DNA from: an uncultured Muribaculaceae bacterium
Lineage (GTDB): Bacteria > Bacteroidota > Bacteroidia > Bacteroidales > Muribaculaceae
Length of the DNA stretch: 64,000 nucleotides
Assembly (NCBI GenBank): GCA_934661195.1
Contig: CAKUJD010000008.1
Coordinates: 1-64,000 of the forward strand
Reading direction: 5' to 3'
The translations under genes were made by a program, and so were the position numbers. Below the pieces are notes generated by a model. The model saw only the letters and a list, made by a program, of their open reading frames with translations. It did no database searches and was not told the origin of the DNA. Positions 25,394-34,725 of the stretch are shown piece after piece. Position 1 is the first letter of the stretch; each line of letters opens with the position of its first letter.

Positions 25394-26302
25394 ATGAAAC
25401 CATTACGCATTAATTTCATGCTCGCCATGGCCATGCTGCTGTGGGCGGGCAGCACCAGTGTGGCCGCCGCGCCCAAAAGGGTGCAGAAGAGCCGCGCGCG
25501 CACCGAGGTGCGCGCCAAGCGCACGGCCACGGCCGACACCATCGAAGTGATGAGCGCCAAAATGGGCCGCGCAATTAAAAATGTGGTGATTGTGCCCGAG
25601 GTGTATTACAACCGCTATGTGCCCAACGACCGCTACCCCGTGGTCTACCTGCTGCACGGAGCCAACGGCGACTACAGCAACTGGCCGCGCAAGAAGGACC
25701 TGCACGAACTGGCCGACCGCTACAGTGTGATATTTGTATGCCCCGACGGGCAGGACAGCTGGTATTTCGACTCTCCCATCGACCCCAAAATGCAGTTTGA
25801 AACCTACATCAGTTCCGAGCTGGTGAGCTACATCGACTCGCACTACCGCACCAAGGCCACCAAGGAGATGCGCGCCATTGCCGGCCTAAGCATGGGCGGC
25901 CACGGAGCCATGTGGGTGGGCCTGCGCCACCCCGACGTGTTCAACTCCATAGGCTGCATGAGCGGCGGTGTGGACATCACCAAGTTTCCCGAGCGCTGGC
26001 ACATCAAGGACCGCCTGGGCAACTATGACGACAACAAGGAACTGTGGGCGTCGCACTCCATCGTCAATCTTGCCGCAACTGTGCAGACCTCCCAAAACAT
26101 TACCATCGACGACGGCGTGAACGACATCTTCTACAAGGTGAACAACAACCTGCACAAGGTGCTGCTCGACCGCAAAATAGCCCACGACTACACCATTCGC
26201 CCCGGACGCCACACCTGGGACTACTGGTGCAACTCGATTGACTACCAAATGGTGTTTTTCGACAAGGCCTTCAGGGCTGCCGCCGACAAAAAACAAAAGT
26301 AA
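25394..26302 (+). CDS. Secreted esterase-D-like alpha/beta hydrolase
   Basis: Exported serine esterase of the esterase-D/antigen-85-like family (DUF-type feruloyl or acetyl esterases in Bacteroidetes). A signal peptide ends near VAAAPK. The oxyanion-hole strand VVYLLHGANGDYSNW is at 83-97, the nucleophile is Ser166 in AGLSMGGH, an acidic residue lies in TIDDGVND, and the catalytic His is in RPGRHTWDYW. The natural substrate, a carbohydrate ester or S-formyl compound, is not decided by sequence. The GDPD gene follows after 24 bases, so the two are likely co-transcribed. Confidence 0.9.
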   Translation: MKPLRINFMLAMAMLLWAGSTSVAAAPKRVQKSRARTEVRAKRTATADTIEVMSAKMGRAIKNVVIVPEVYYNRYVPNDRYPVVYLLHGANGDYSNWPRKKDLHELADRYSVIFVCPDGQDSWYFDSPIDPKMQFETYISSELVSYIDSHYRTKATKEMRAIAGLSMGGHGAMWVGLRHPDVFNSIGCMSGGVDITKFPERWHIKDRLGNYDDNKELWASHSIVNLAATVQTSQNITIDDGVNDIFYKVNNNLHKVLLDRKIAHDYTIRPGRHTWDYWCNSIDYQMVFFDKAFRAAADKKQK

Positions 26303-26326
26303 CGCAACCAATAGACATTGACAAAA

Positions 26327-27232
26327 ATGAAAAAAATAGGAAAACTGATAGTGCTCGCCTGCCTGGCCCTATGCGCCTTGCAGGCGGCGGCGCAGACTCG
26401 CGCCGACAGCATCCGCCAGCGGCTGCTGAGCGGCGACCGCAGCGGAGTGATAGTGGCCGCCCACCGAGGCGACTGGCGCAACTTTCCCGAGAACTCGCTT
26501 GAGGGAATTGAAAGCGCCATAAAAATGGGTGTCGACATTGTGGAACTCGACTTGCAGCGCACGTCCGACGGGGTGCTGATCCTCATGCACGACCCCACAC
26601 TCAACCGCACCACCACCGGCAAGGGCAAAATTGCCCTGACGCCAAGCGACTCCATTGCCAAGCTGCATCTGCGCAACGGCTGCGGCATACGCACAGGCCA
26701 GCGGGTGCCCACACTCGAGCAGGTGCTGCTCATGGCCAAGGGCCGCGTGATGCTCAACCTCGACAAGGCCGACCGCTATTTCGACCAGGTGTATGCCTTG
26801 GCCCAGAAGACCGGCACCACGCGCCAGATAGTGATGAAGGGCAAGAAAAGTCCCGACGAGGTGAAGCGGCTCTATGGCAAGTATCTCAACGACATCATCT
26901 ACATGCCCATCGTCAACCTCGACACCGATACGGCCGAGGCCTGCATCAACGAGTTTGTCGACAAGCTCCACCCCGTGGCCTTCGAGCTGCTGTTCCGCTC
27001 CGACACCAACAAACTGCCGCTGAAGCTGGCCCACAGCCTCACTGGCCGCACCCTTATATGGTACAACACCCTATGGGACACCATGGCTGGCGGACACGAC
27101 GACGATGCCACGCTCAAGAGTATGGACCAGGGCTGGGGCTACCTCATCGACCGCCTCGGTGCGCACCTTATCCAGACCGACCGCCCGCAAATGATGCTCA
27201 ACTATCTGCGCTCGCGCGGCCTGCATAATTAG
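26327..27232 (+). CDS. Secreted glycerophosphodiester phosphodiesterase
   Basis: GDPD-family enzyme hydrolysing glycerophosphodiesters to glycerol-3-phosphate and an alcohol. The ATG at 26327 is preferred to the TTG at 26318. A signal peptide precedes AAAQTR. Catalytic and metal residues are visible: His46-Arg47 in AHRGDWRNFPENS, Glu73 and Asp75 in VELDLQRT, and His88 in LMHDPTLNRTT. Length and layout are standard for periplasmic members. It follows the esterase gene by 24 bases and ends at a terminator at 27281-27311. Confidence 0.93.
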   Translation: MKKIGKLIVLACLALCALQAAAQTRADSIRQRLLSGDRSGVIVAAHRGDWRNFPENSLEGIESAIKMGVDIVELDLQRTSDGVLILMHDPTLNRTTTGKGKIALTPSDSIAKLHLRNGCGIRTGQRVPTLEQVLLMAKGRVMLNLDKADRYFDQVYALAQKTGTTRQIVMKGKKSPDEVKRLYGKYLNDIIYMPIVNLDTDTAEACINEFVDKLHPVAFELLFRSDTNKLPLKLAHSLTGRTLIWYNTLWDTMAGGHDDDATLKSMDQGWGYLIDRLGAHLIQTDRPQMMLNYLRSRGLHN

Positions 27233-27280
27233 CCGCTTAATCTGCATAATGTCATTTTGACACTATCATATCGCTAATTC

Positions 27281-27311
27281 AAAGGGATTTCTTTGTTGAA
27301 ATCCCTTTTTT
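27281..27311 (+). terminator. Terminator after GDPD
   Basis: AAAGGGATTTC (27281-27291) pairs perfectly with GAAATCCCTTT (27298-27308), followed by T residues. The ansA promoter box starts six bases later. Confidence 0.8.
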
Positions 27312-27316
27312 ATTAT

Positions 27317-27324
27317 TATCTTTG
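27317..27324 (+). promoter_or_regulatory. -7 box (TATCTTTG) for ansA
   Basis: Perfect match 35 bases before the ATG at 27359. Confidence 0.55.
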
Positions 27325-27358
27325 CCAGTAGTAATAACAATTTGCCAAATTGCTTACA

Positions 27359-28408
27359 ATGGAACGTAACATCACCGCAAAGCCCAAAATACTCATAATC
27401 TACACAGGCGGCACAATAGGCATGATCGAGAATCCCCGCACCAAAGCCTTGCAGCCGTTCGACTTCTCGCACCTCATCGACAACGTGCCCAAAATCAAGA
27501 AACTGGATTACGACATCGACAACATACAGTTCAATCCGCCTATCGACAGCAGCAACATGAACCCTTCGCACTGGCACGACATAGCCCGCGCCATCGAGGA
27601 GCGCTATGACACCTACGACGGCTTTGTGGTGCTGCACGGCACCGACACCATGGCGTTCACCGCCTCGGCGCTGAGTTTTATGCTCGAGAATCTTAGCAAG
27701 CCGGTGATTATCACCGGCTCGCAGCTGCCCATAGGCGAGGTGCGCACCGATGGCGAGGAAAACCTGATAACCGCCCTGCAGGTGGCCGCAGCCACCGATC
27801 CCAGCGGCCAGGCAATGGTGCAGGAGGTGGCCATACTATTCGAGAGCCACCTGTGGCGCGGCAACCGCAGCACCAAAATGAGCGCCGACAACTTCAACGC
27901 CTTCAAGAGCAACAACTATCCCGAGCTGGCGCGCATAGGTCTGGGCATATATTTCAAGGATGAGGCCCTCTACCGCTCGCCGTCGAAGCGTCCGCTCAAG
28001 GTGCGCTACAACATGGACCCCGACGTGATGTTTATCGAGCTCAATCCAGGCATGACCGAGAGCACGCTGCGCCACCTGCTGGCCACGCCACACATCAAGG
28101 GCATCGTGCTCAAAACCTACGGCGCCGGAAACAGTCCCAGCGACCCGTGGTTCACCACAGCCATTCGCGAGGCCGTGGAGCGCGGCGTGGTCATAGTCAA
28201 CGTCACGCAGTGCGTCAACGGCAGCGTGCACGCAGGTCTCTACGACACTGGCAACAGTTTGGCCAAGGCCGGTGTGGTAAGCGGCCACGACATTACCAGC
28301 GAGGCAGCCATCACCAAACTGATGTACCTGTTCGGCATGGGTCTGCCGCCATCGTCGGTGAAGAAATATATGCAAGTGGCCCTGTGCGGTGAAGTCACCA
28401 TAGCATAG
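27359..28408 (+). CDS. ansA: Type I L-asparaginase
   Basis: Cytoplasmic asparaginase converting L-asparagine to aspartate and ammonia. The start at 27359 is the ATG after the promoter box; a TTG lies 9 bases earlier. There is no signal peptide, as expected for type I. The first catalytic Thr is in YTGGTIGMIE at 15-24, and the second in LHGTDTM near residue 92-96. GSQLPIGEVRTDGEENL is the conserved segment after it. The length of 349 residues is normal. No terminator was found downstream; the gene ends at the repeat-bearing gap. Confidence 0.94.
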   Translation: MERNITAKPKILIIYTGGTIGMIENPRTKALQPFDFSHLIDNVPKIKKLDYDIDNIQFNPPIDSSNMNPSHWHDIARAIEERYDTYDGFVVLHGTDTMAFTASALSFMLENLSKPVIITGSQLPIGEVRTDGEENLITALQVAAATDPSGQAMVQEVAILFESHLWRGNRSTKMSADNFNAFKSNNYPELARIGLGIYFKDEALYRSPSKRPLKVRYNMDPDVMFIELNPGMTESTLRHLLATPHIKGIVLKTYGAGNSPSDPWFTTAIREAVERGVVIVNVTQCVNGSVHAGLYDTGNSLAKAGVVSGHDITSEAAITKLMYLFGMGLPPSSVKKYMQVALCGEVTIA

Positions 28409-28823
28409 GGCTACTAGTGTCACACATCATTTGATTAGAGTAAGCCCCGCCCACGGCTGAATAGCACTGAAAAAGTGGCAATCCAGCGAGTTGGCGGGTG
28501 CACCCAGCAGCGATGAGTGCTGTAGGGACGTGGCATGCCACGTCCAATGCAAAACGCTGCAAATCAATTAATTGTGTATGAATGGTTACTGCAAATGGAG
28601 GCGTATTTGATGTAATTTTGCCTTCGTGCTGAATGGGGCTGCGCCCGTTGGACGCGGTATGCCGCGTCCCTACAGTAAACAGCTGTAAATTAGATTTTTA
28701 ACTGTTGCTCGTTTAAACTTTAGCCCTCAACTTTAACCTTATCCTGTTTTCTTAGGAATAAAATTTTTCAGTGCTCTCGGCATGTCGCGCCCCTACAGTG
28801 AGAATCAACTTGAATGTGGCTGA
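28409..28823. repeat. Gene-free region with three palindromic repeat copies
   Basis: No gene is seen. Full palindromic copies of the consensus GGACGYGGYATGCCRCGTCC lie at 28526-28545 and 28650-28669, and a diverged half copy at 28778-28795. Flanking words recur too: a GTAGGG/CCCTAC edge, GCGAGTTGGC (also at 41.07 kb) and TTTTTCAGTGCTCT (also at 136-147). This shows that the repeat unit extends beyond the palindrome. Confidence 0.7.
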
Positions 28824-28869
28824 AAACAGCATCGGGGCTGCGGCGCATATTTGTGCCGCAGCCCCGATG
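28824..28869 (-). terminator. Terminator for the GHL10 gene
   Basis: A 15-bp perfect stem (CATCGGGGCTGCGGC, 28830-28844, with 28855-28869) lies just past the stop codon on the minus strand and is followed by a TTTT run. Confidence 0.8.
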
Positions 28870-28892
28870 GGTGTTTGCGCTGCCTGTGTGGG

Positions 28893-31622
28893 TTAGCGCA
28901 CTATGAGTTTGGTGCCGTTCTGGGCCACGTAGAGGCCTGCGGGCAGCGCTATGAACTGCTGCGAGCCTGCGGCCACGCTGTATCGGGCCACGATGGCGCC
29001 CTGCATATTGCAGATGTAGCCAGCGGCTGCCGATGCGCCTGTGGTGACGCGCACGCCGCCGCGCATGCCGCTTATGAGCAGTGAGGCGTCGTTGCCAATG
29101 CCGTCAACGGCACTGTTCTGGGCGCGGTAGACGAATGGTATGGTCGAGCACCACTCGGTGTTGCTTATCATGCCCATCGACTTGTAGTAGCGTGTGCAGG
29201 CGCGGGCGTAGTAGGTGGCGCCGTCGGTCATAAGTTTGCTGTTCACCTTAATTTCTCCGGCCGTTTTGCTGGTGGTGTAGGCCTGATCTTTGGTCGACTC
29301 GATGAAGCGTGTGCGGCTCGAGAATTTGTTGTCGGCCGACACTTCAATCTTGTAGCCCATGGCTGCCTGCTGGGGTGTCACGGCAATTGTCTGGTTGGCG
29401 TAGAGGTCGCCGCCGCTCACGGGACGCGAGAATGTGGGCACTTCACCGGTCATAAACATGGTGGTGAAGGGCACTGTGGCCGACATCTTCTGCACTCCGT
29501 CGCGGGTCATCACCAGGCGGGCATAGTATTGCACGCCGGCTGCGAGGGCGAAGTCGGCCACCTTTAGCGAGCCGTTGCCCGATGTGCCGGTGTATGCTAT
29601 GGTGCCGTCGGCAAATGTGTCGTCGGTGGCAATCTCGAGGGTCACGTCCTGGTCATCGAGGGTGCTCCATGTGGCGGTGAAGGCGGGGTTCACGTTCACG
29701 GCGTTGGGCTGCGGGTAGGTGAGGGCGAGCACCGACGGGGTGAACTCGCGGCTCTCGCTCACGCCGTCGGCGTAGTTGAGTGCGCAGGCGTGCACACGCC
29801 AGTATTGCTTCACGCCGCCTCTGATTTTTTCAAACACGGCGGTGTTGACCACAGTGTCGGTGGTGGCGTAGGTGTTGGTCACATTGTTGAAGTCCTTGTC
29901 GGTGGCCACTTCAAGGGTGTATTCGGTGGCGCCTTTCACGGGGTGCCATGCAAAGTTGAAGGGGTCTTGTACCTTGGCGCCGTTGGCGGGAGTCGCAAGC
30001 TGTGGCGCCGGCAGGCTCTGTGCGGGCGCGCCAAGGAACATGGGTGAGTATTCGTTGCCCACGCGGTCGAGCACGCACACGGCATATTGGTAGCCTGTGC
30101 GGTAGGCCTCGGGAATTTCAAACGAGGTGCCATAGGTCATGCCCAGCAGATAGTCCACATCTTTGTTGAAGTCGGTCTGCTTAACGCCTTCGGGCACTGC
30201 ATACACTGTGTAGCGCACGTTGCTGTAGCCGTCCCACGAGAGGGTGTAGGCCACCTTTTGCAGATTCTTGACCACACCGGGGTTCTTGCCGGCTTTCCAG
30301 CTCATGACGGGCGGCAGCGCGGGGCGGCTGTAGACGGTGCGGCGCAGATAGTGTGCAAACGACTCCTTGGCCTTCATGGCATACAGGTATTTGCACGAGT
30401 AGTACACCGAGCCGGGGGCGTCGTCGAGGTTGGTGTTGCGGTTCATCTCCACTTCGTTCACATATTCGTCATAGCTTGTGTTGTTGGGGCCGCTGGCCTT
30501 TTGCACGGGGATTTTGGCTGCGGTCTGCTCGATGCCCGATGCGCCCATGGGCAGTGAGCCCGTGCTGGCGTAGGTGAGCGACGATATTGAGTGTGAAATG
30601 TAGACGTGGCGGTCGAACTTGTGCGCCGTCTTGCCCCACCAGGGGGTTATTTTCGAGTAGTCGGCCGATGAGTTGCCTATGGTCCAGTAGACCTGCGGAG
30701 AAATGTAGTCGAGGCTCTTGTTGGCAATCCAAGCCACCGGATCGCTGAATATGCCGCTGTACTGCCAGTCGCTGCCGGGGCAGGGGTCGATGCCGTATTT
30801 CTTGGCCAGGGTCGAGCTTGAGCAGGCCACGCCGGCGGGCGAGATGCCGAAAGCCACCTCGGGGCGCAGCGATTGAATGGCCTCGTGCACGTCTTTCACC
30901 ATCTGGTTCACGTTGTCGCGGCGCCAGTCGCCTATCGAGAGGCTTGTGCCAGAGTCCTTCCACAGCTGGTAGTCGCCAGCGCTTTCGTCCGACGGGATTC
31001 CGTTGGGGTAGAAGTAGTCGTCAAACACCACTCCGTCCACGTCGTAGTTCTTCACTATCTCCTTCACCACGTTGGTTATGCGCTCGCGGGTGGCCTTGAG
31101 GCCGGGGTTGAGGATTACTGTGCTGCCGTAGGTGAGTAGCATGCCGTCGTTGCGCAGCTTCTGGTCTTGCTCGGTGTTCCAGTTAGTGCCTGTGCTGAAG
31201 CGGTAGGGGTTGACCCACGCGTGGCACTCCATGCCACGCTTGTGGCTCTCCTCTACGGCAAATTGCAGGGGGTCCCAGCCTGGGTCCATGCCGCGGCTCG
31301 ACACCAGATAGCTCGACCAGGGCTCGTAGCTCGACTTATACATGGCGTCGCACATTGAGCGCACCTGGAAGTAGATGGCGTTCATGTTGTTGTTCTTAAG
31401 CGAGTCGAGCAGCTCGGTGAGCTGATTCTTTTGCTTGCTGATTTCATTTGCATTGCCAGTGCTCGACACTGTGGTCTTGGGCCAGTCGAGTGCCCACACT
31501 GTGGCCACCCATGCCGAGCGCAGCTCGCGCTTGGGCGTGCCATAGGTTGCTGCCTGGGCCGTGAACGACGCCAGCAGCATCACAATCGCTAACAGATTGC
31601 AGATTTTCGTAGTTAATTTCAT
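28893..31622 (-). CDS. Family 10 glycosylhydrolase-like (GHL10) secreted enzyme
   Basis: Secreted GHL10/DUF187 protein of 909 residues, a TIM-barrel glycoside hydrolase-like family suspected to act on peptidoglycan or other glycans. Signal peptide 1-24. The barrel covers about residues 30-430, with RSAWVATVWALDWPKT, NAIYFQVRSMCDAMYKSSYEPWS, VNPYRF and the conserved acidic strand VDGVVFDDYFYPN. Two to three fibronectin-III-like domains follow (for example PAPQLATPANGAKVQDPFNFAW). The tail ending GLYVAQNGTKLIVR looks like a T9SS sorting signal. The neighbouring gaps carry no partner gene. Confidence 0.9.
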   Translation of the reverse strand: MKLTTKICNLLAIVMLLASFTAQAATYGTPKRELRSAWVATVWALDWPKTTVSSTGNANEISKQKNQLTELLDSLKNNNMNAIYFQVRSMCDAMYKSSYEPWSSYLVSSRGMDPGWDPLQFAVEESHKRGMECHAWVNPYRFSTGTNWNTEQDQKLRNDGMLLTYGSTVILNPGLKATRERITNVVKEIVKNYDVDGVVFDDYFYPNGIPSDESAGDYQLWKDSGTSLSIGDWRRDNVNQMVKDVHEAIQSLRPEVAFGISPAGVACSSSTLAKKYGIDPCPGSDWQYSGIFSDPVAWIANKSLDYISPQVYWTIGNSSADYSKITPWWGKTAHKFDRHVYISHSISSLTYASTGSLPMGASGIEQTAAKIPVQKASGPNNTSYDEYVNEVEMNRNTNLDDAPGSVYYSCKYLYAMKAKESFAHYLRRTVYSRPALPPVMSWKAGKNPGVVKNLQKVAYTLSWDGYSNVRYTVYAVPEGVKQTDFNKDVDYLLGMTYGTSFEIPEAYRTGYQYAVCVLDRVGNEYSPMFLGAPAQSLPAPQLATPANGAKVQDPFNFAWHPVKGATEYTLEVATDKDFNNVTNTYATTDTVVNTAVFEKIRGGVKQYWRVHACALNYADGVSESREFTPSVLALTYPQPNAVNVNPAFTATWSTLDDQDVTLEIATDDTFADGTIAYTGTSGNGSLKVADFALAAGVQYYARLVMTRDGVQKMSATVPFTTMFMTGEVPTFSRPVSGGDLYANQTIAVTPQQAAMGYKIEVSADNKFSSRTRFIESTKDQAYTTSKTAGEIKVNSKLMTDGATYYARACTRYYKSMGMISNTEWCSTIPFVYRAQNSAVDGIGNDASLLISGMRGGVRVTTGASAAAGYICNMQGAIVARYSVAAGSQQFIALPAGLYVAQNGTKLIVR

Positions 31623-31784
31623 TCAGAAGTGTTATTTGTTAAAAATACTAATTATAATGATTATGCCCGTTGCGCCGTGGCTTTTGCGGCGGGGCACATG
31701 ATGCGTAAGTAGCAAATTTATTACAATTTGCGCTCATTTGCGCTCATTGCCGACTTAAAAAACCATAAACGCCGCTCGAAAGGT

Positions 31785-32555
31785 TCAATCCGCCAGCCCG
31801 AACAGTGCGCGGGCATTGGCATCGGTCGCTGCCGACACTTCGGCCTCGCCGATGCCGAGGGCATTTGCCACTGCGCGGCAAATGTAGGGGATGTTGGCAC
31901 TCTCGTTGCGCCGGCCGCGGTTGGGCACAGGGGCAAGGAAGGGAGAGTCGGTCTCCAGCAGTAGGCGGCTGAGCCCTATGGCGGGAAGCAGCGCCGGCAC
32001 GCTGCTCTTTTTGAACGTGACTATGCCGTTCACCCCAAAGTAGAAGTCGCCGCGGCGGCGTATGCGCTCCACATCGGCCTCAGTGCCGGTGAAGCTGTGA
32101 AACACGCCCCTCAGCGGCTTGCCGCCAAGGCTGTCGATCACCTCAAGGCACTCGTCAAGGCCGTTGCGGCAGTGCATGATGAACGGCAGGCCTAGCTCCT
32201 GGCACCAGCCCAGCTGCTCGGCCAGTGCCTGCATCTGCTCGCGGCGCCAGGTGGCATCCCAATACAGGTCGATGCCTATCTCGCCCACGGCCACGTAGTC
32301 TCCCCCGTCCAGCAGCGGGCGCATGCGCGCCAGTGTGTGGCGCCAGCCGCCGTCCACATCCTCTGGATGCAGTCCCATGGCGGCCGACACATAGCCGGGA
32401 TAGCTGTCGCGCATAGCGTTGAGGCGGCCCACGCTGTCAAGGTTCTCGTTGGGCAGCACCACGTGGGTCACGCCGGCGTCGCGGGCGCGCTCCACCACGG
32501 CGTCGCGGTCGGCGTCGAAGTCGTCGCAATAGAGGTGGGTGTGCGAGTCGATCAC
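31785..32555 (-). CDS. TatD family metal-dependent hydrolase
   Basis: TatD-type metal-dependent deoxyribonuclease/hydrolase with a TIM-barrel fold. Metal ligands are visible in DSHTHLY (His5, His7), in VGEIGIDLYWD, in MHCRNG, in GVFHSFTG and in LLETDSPFLAPVPNRGRRN, the family's C-terminal signature. The protein has 256 residues. Its start overlaps the end of the prenyl synthase gene by 4 bases. It closes a four-gene minus-strand operon with two lipoproteins and the prenyl synthase. Confidence 0.93.
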   Translation of the reverse strand: MIDSHTHLYCDDFDADRDAVVERARDAGVTHVVLPNENLDSVGRLNAMRDSYPGYVSAAMGLHPEDVDGGWRHTLARMRPLLDGGDYVAVGEIGIDLYWDATWRREQMQALAEQLGWCQELGLPFIMHCRNGLDECLEVIDSLGGKPLRGVFHSFTGTEADVERIRRRGDFYFGVNGIVTFKKSSVPALLPAIGLSRLLLETDSPFLAPVPNRGRRNESANIPYICRAVANALGIGEAEVSAATDANARALFGLAD

Positions 32556-33526
32556 TTGCTGCGGTTCACTAATCGGTTGATGAATTCGGCAAACTCCTTG
32601 CGGGCGTCATCGTCCATTGTCACCTGCGCAAGGCCGTCGAGTGCTTTCTGCGTGTAGGCTGCAATGGCTTCCTGAGCCAGCTGGTGCAGGCCCAGGCGCT
32701 CGTAGATGGCGCGCACGGCGGGCACCTTCTCCTGCCGCATGGCATACTCGTCGGTGATCCAGCGGCGCAGCTCGCCAAGGTCGTCGCCTTGGGCGCGGTT
32801 GAGGGCGTTGATAAGCAGATAGGTCTTCTTGTTGTTCATGATGTCGCCGCCTATCTCCTTGCCGAATGTGGCCTCGTCGCCCCACACGTCGAGCACATCG
32901 TCTTGCAGCTGGAAGGCGAGACCCAGGTTCTGGCCCACCTCATACAGGGCGTTGGCGTTTGCCTGGTCGGCGCCGGCAATTATCGCGCCCACCTTGCAGG
33001 CGCAGCCCAGCAGCACCGACGTCTTGAGGCGTATCATCTCGATATAGTCGGCCTCGGTCACCTCGGCGCGCTGCTCATAGTCCATGTCCCACTGCTGGCC
33101 TTCGTAAATCTCCATGGCCGTGGTGTTGAACACCTCCAGCACCGGTTGCAGCACCGCGGCGTCGACTCGTGCCACATATTGCGTGGCCAGGGTGAGCATG
33201 GCGTCGCCGCTGAGGATTGCCACATTCTCGTTCCAGCGGCGGTGCACGGTGGGCTGTCCGCGGCGCACGGCCGCCTTGTCCATCACATCGTCGTGCAGCA
33301 GGGTGAAGTTGTGAAACAGCTCAAGGCCCACAGCGGCGTTGAGCGCCGCATCGGGCTCTCCGCCCATGGCCTCGCAGGCCATGAGTGTGAGTACTGGGCG
33401 CAGCCGCTTGCCGCCCAGCGCCATGGTGTAGGCAATGGGCTGGTAGAGCTGTGACGGCTCGGTGGGGTAGGGGATGGCGCTGATGGCGTCGTTCACTTTA
33501 GCCAGGTATTCTTCAAATTTCAGCAT
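32552..33526 (-). CDS. Polyprenyl diphosphate synthase
   Basis: Trans-isoprenyl diphosphate synthase elongating allylic diphosphates with IPP, for quinone side chains or similar. GGKRLRP is at 38-44, the first Asp-rich motif DDVMD at 79-83, and the second, QLQDDVLDVWGD, near residue 215. Residues before the first Asp-rich motif (FHNFTLLHDD) are consistent with a long- or medium-chain enzyme; product length cannot be decided. The length of 324 residues is normal. It overlaps tatD by 4 bases and follows the lipoprotein gene by 26 bases. Confidence 0.92.
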   Translation of the reverse strand: MLKFEEYLAKVNDAISAIPYPTEPSQLYQPIAYTMALGGKRLRPVLTLMACEAMGGEPDAALNAAVGLELFHNFTLLHDDVMDKAAVRRGQPTVHRRWNENVAILSGDAMLTLATQYVARVDAAVLQPVLEVFNTTAMEIYEGQQWDMDYEQRAEVTEADYIEMIRLKTSVLLGCACKVGAIIAGADQANANALYEVGQNLGLAFQLQDDVLDVWGDEATFGKEIGGDIMNNKKTYLLINALNRAQGDDLGELRRWITDEYAMRQEKVPAVRAIYERLGLHQLAQEAIAAYTQKALDGLAQVTMDDDARKEFAEFINRLVNRSK

Positions 33527-33552
33527 AGTAGTCTCTTTATATATGTAATTGC

Positions 33553-34218
33553 TTATTTGTTAATGTAGTAGTTCTGTTCAAACTCGCGCATTTGTGCAGG
33601 AGAGTAGATTTTGCGAAGCTCGGCCACGCGGCGGCCCAGCTCGGCGGTGTCGGCATGCGTCGCCATGCGTTCGCGCGCCATGGCGGCTCCCAGCAGGCCC
33701 GGAGTGCTGGCCGCGGCATATACCCGCATCTGGTCGGCAAGGTCCATGCCGTCCGTCAGCTGCTGCACCGCAGTGGCCACGCCGTGCCCGTATCGCTCCT
33801 TTCCCACTGCGGCAAGGGCGCTGCCCATGGTGCGCAGCTGCCGCGATGCCTTGGCTGCGCTGCTGTGGCCGTCGAGCAGCGGCTGCACCACGTTGTGCGC
33901 TGCCTCGCGGGCAAACTCGCTGGCGTCCATCACCACAGCCATGGCGGCCAGCCGCAAGGTGTCGTTGCCCGTGCCGGCAGCGGCGTCGGCAAAAGCCTGG
34001 GCAAAGTCGGCGCGGCTCTCGGCACTGTCGAGCGCGGCCTCCACTTGCGGCAGTGTGGCGCGCAGCCGTGCCGAGTCGGCCCACGCTTGCTGGAACTGGG
34101 CGGCCATGCGCCGTCCGCTGTCGGCGCTGGCATTGTCGCAGCCTTGCAGCCCCAGCACGCATGTGGCCAGCAGCGCAAGCCGGGCGCCGTTCCTTATTAT
34201 TGCGTCATTTGCCGCCAT
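33553..34218 (-). CDS. Ala-rich lipoprotein of unknown function
   Basis: I do not recognise this 221-residue protein. The start at 34218 gives a signal peptide with the lipobox-like LQGC and a lipid-bearing Cys; a longer frame begins at 34284. The mature part is almost wholly alpha-helical, very rich in Ala and Arg, and repeats helix-forming motifs such as REAAHNVVQPLLDGHSSAAKA. It starts inside the end of the next lipoprotein gene (14-base overlap), so the two are coupled. The pair is likely periplasmic or outer-membrane anchored. Confidence 0.7.
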   Translation of the reverse strand: MAANDAIIRNGARLALLATCVLGLQGCDNASADSGRRMAAQFQQAWADSARLRATLPQVEAALDSAESRADFAQAFADAAAGTGNDTLRLAAMAVVMDASEFAREAAHNVVQPLLDGHSSAAKASRQLRTMGSALAAVGKERYGHGVATAVQQLTDGMDLADQMRVYAAASTPGLLGAAMARERMATHADTAELGRRVAELRKIYSPAQMREFEQNYYINK

Positions 34219-34507
34219 CGTTAAACATTTGTCCGGCCAGCCGGGCGTTGTGCTCGGCAACGTATTTCTGGAATTCCTCATCAAAAATCTCCACAGCCAC
34301 CGAGTCGCCCATCAGCGCATACTCGCTCTGCACCGCCTTGGCGTCGAGAATGCTGCGCTGCATGGCCAGCGTGTCGGTGGGGTTGGTGCCCACCACCTTG
34401 GCGGCCGCCTCGCTGGCGCGCTGGCGGGCCTCATCGGCGTGCGGCGAGTGGCGGCAGGCGGCCAGCGCCAGCACAGCCGTGGCGGCCAACAGAATTTGAG
34501 CTTTCAT
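34205..34507 (-). CDS. Small lipoprotein of unknown function
   Basis: A 100-residue lipoprotein that I cannot assign to a family. The signal peptide ends with LAAC. The mature part (about 82 residues) is charged and helical. It is translationally coupled to the next lipoprotein gene and is first in the operon with the prenyl synthase and tatD. Confidence 0.7.
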   Translation of the reverse strand: MKAQILLAATAVLALAACRHSPHADEARQRASEAAAKVVGTNPTDTLAMQRSILDAKAVQSEYALMGDSVAVEIFDEEFQKYVAEHNARLAGQMFNDGGK

Positions 34508-34650
34508 TTAATCCTAATTTCTTTTTCAGTGAGTAAATGCGGAGTGGTGCGGCGCACACATCAGGCCGCACTTCATCCCCTTGGCGGCAAAGTTACAAAA
34601 AAAGGTGCAATCGGCCACAATTGCCACAGCCCAGTCGTGAGCTGTGGACT

Positions 34651-34696
34651 GAAAAAATAAAGAAAGCCGGCCGTCCCGCACGTTGGGGAGGCCGAC
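34651..34696 (-). terminator. Terminator for the ferredoxin gene
   Basis: GGCCGAC (34690-34696) pairs with GCCGGCC (34666-34672) with one mismatch, plus an inner CCCC/GGG. On the minus strand it is followed by a T-rich tract (34651-34665). Confidence 0.7.
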
Positions 34697-34725
34697 TTGT
34701 GCCTTGCGTGTGTAGCGCTTGGACT

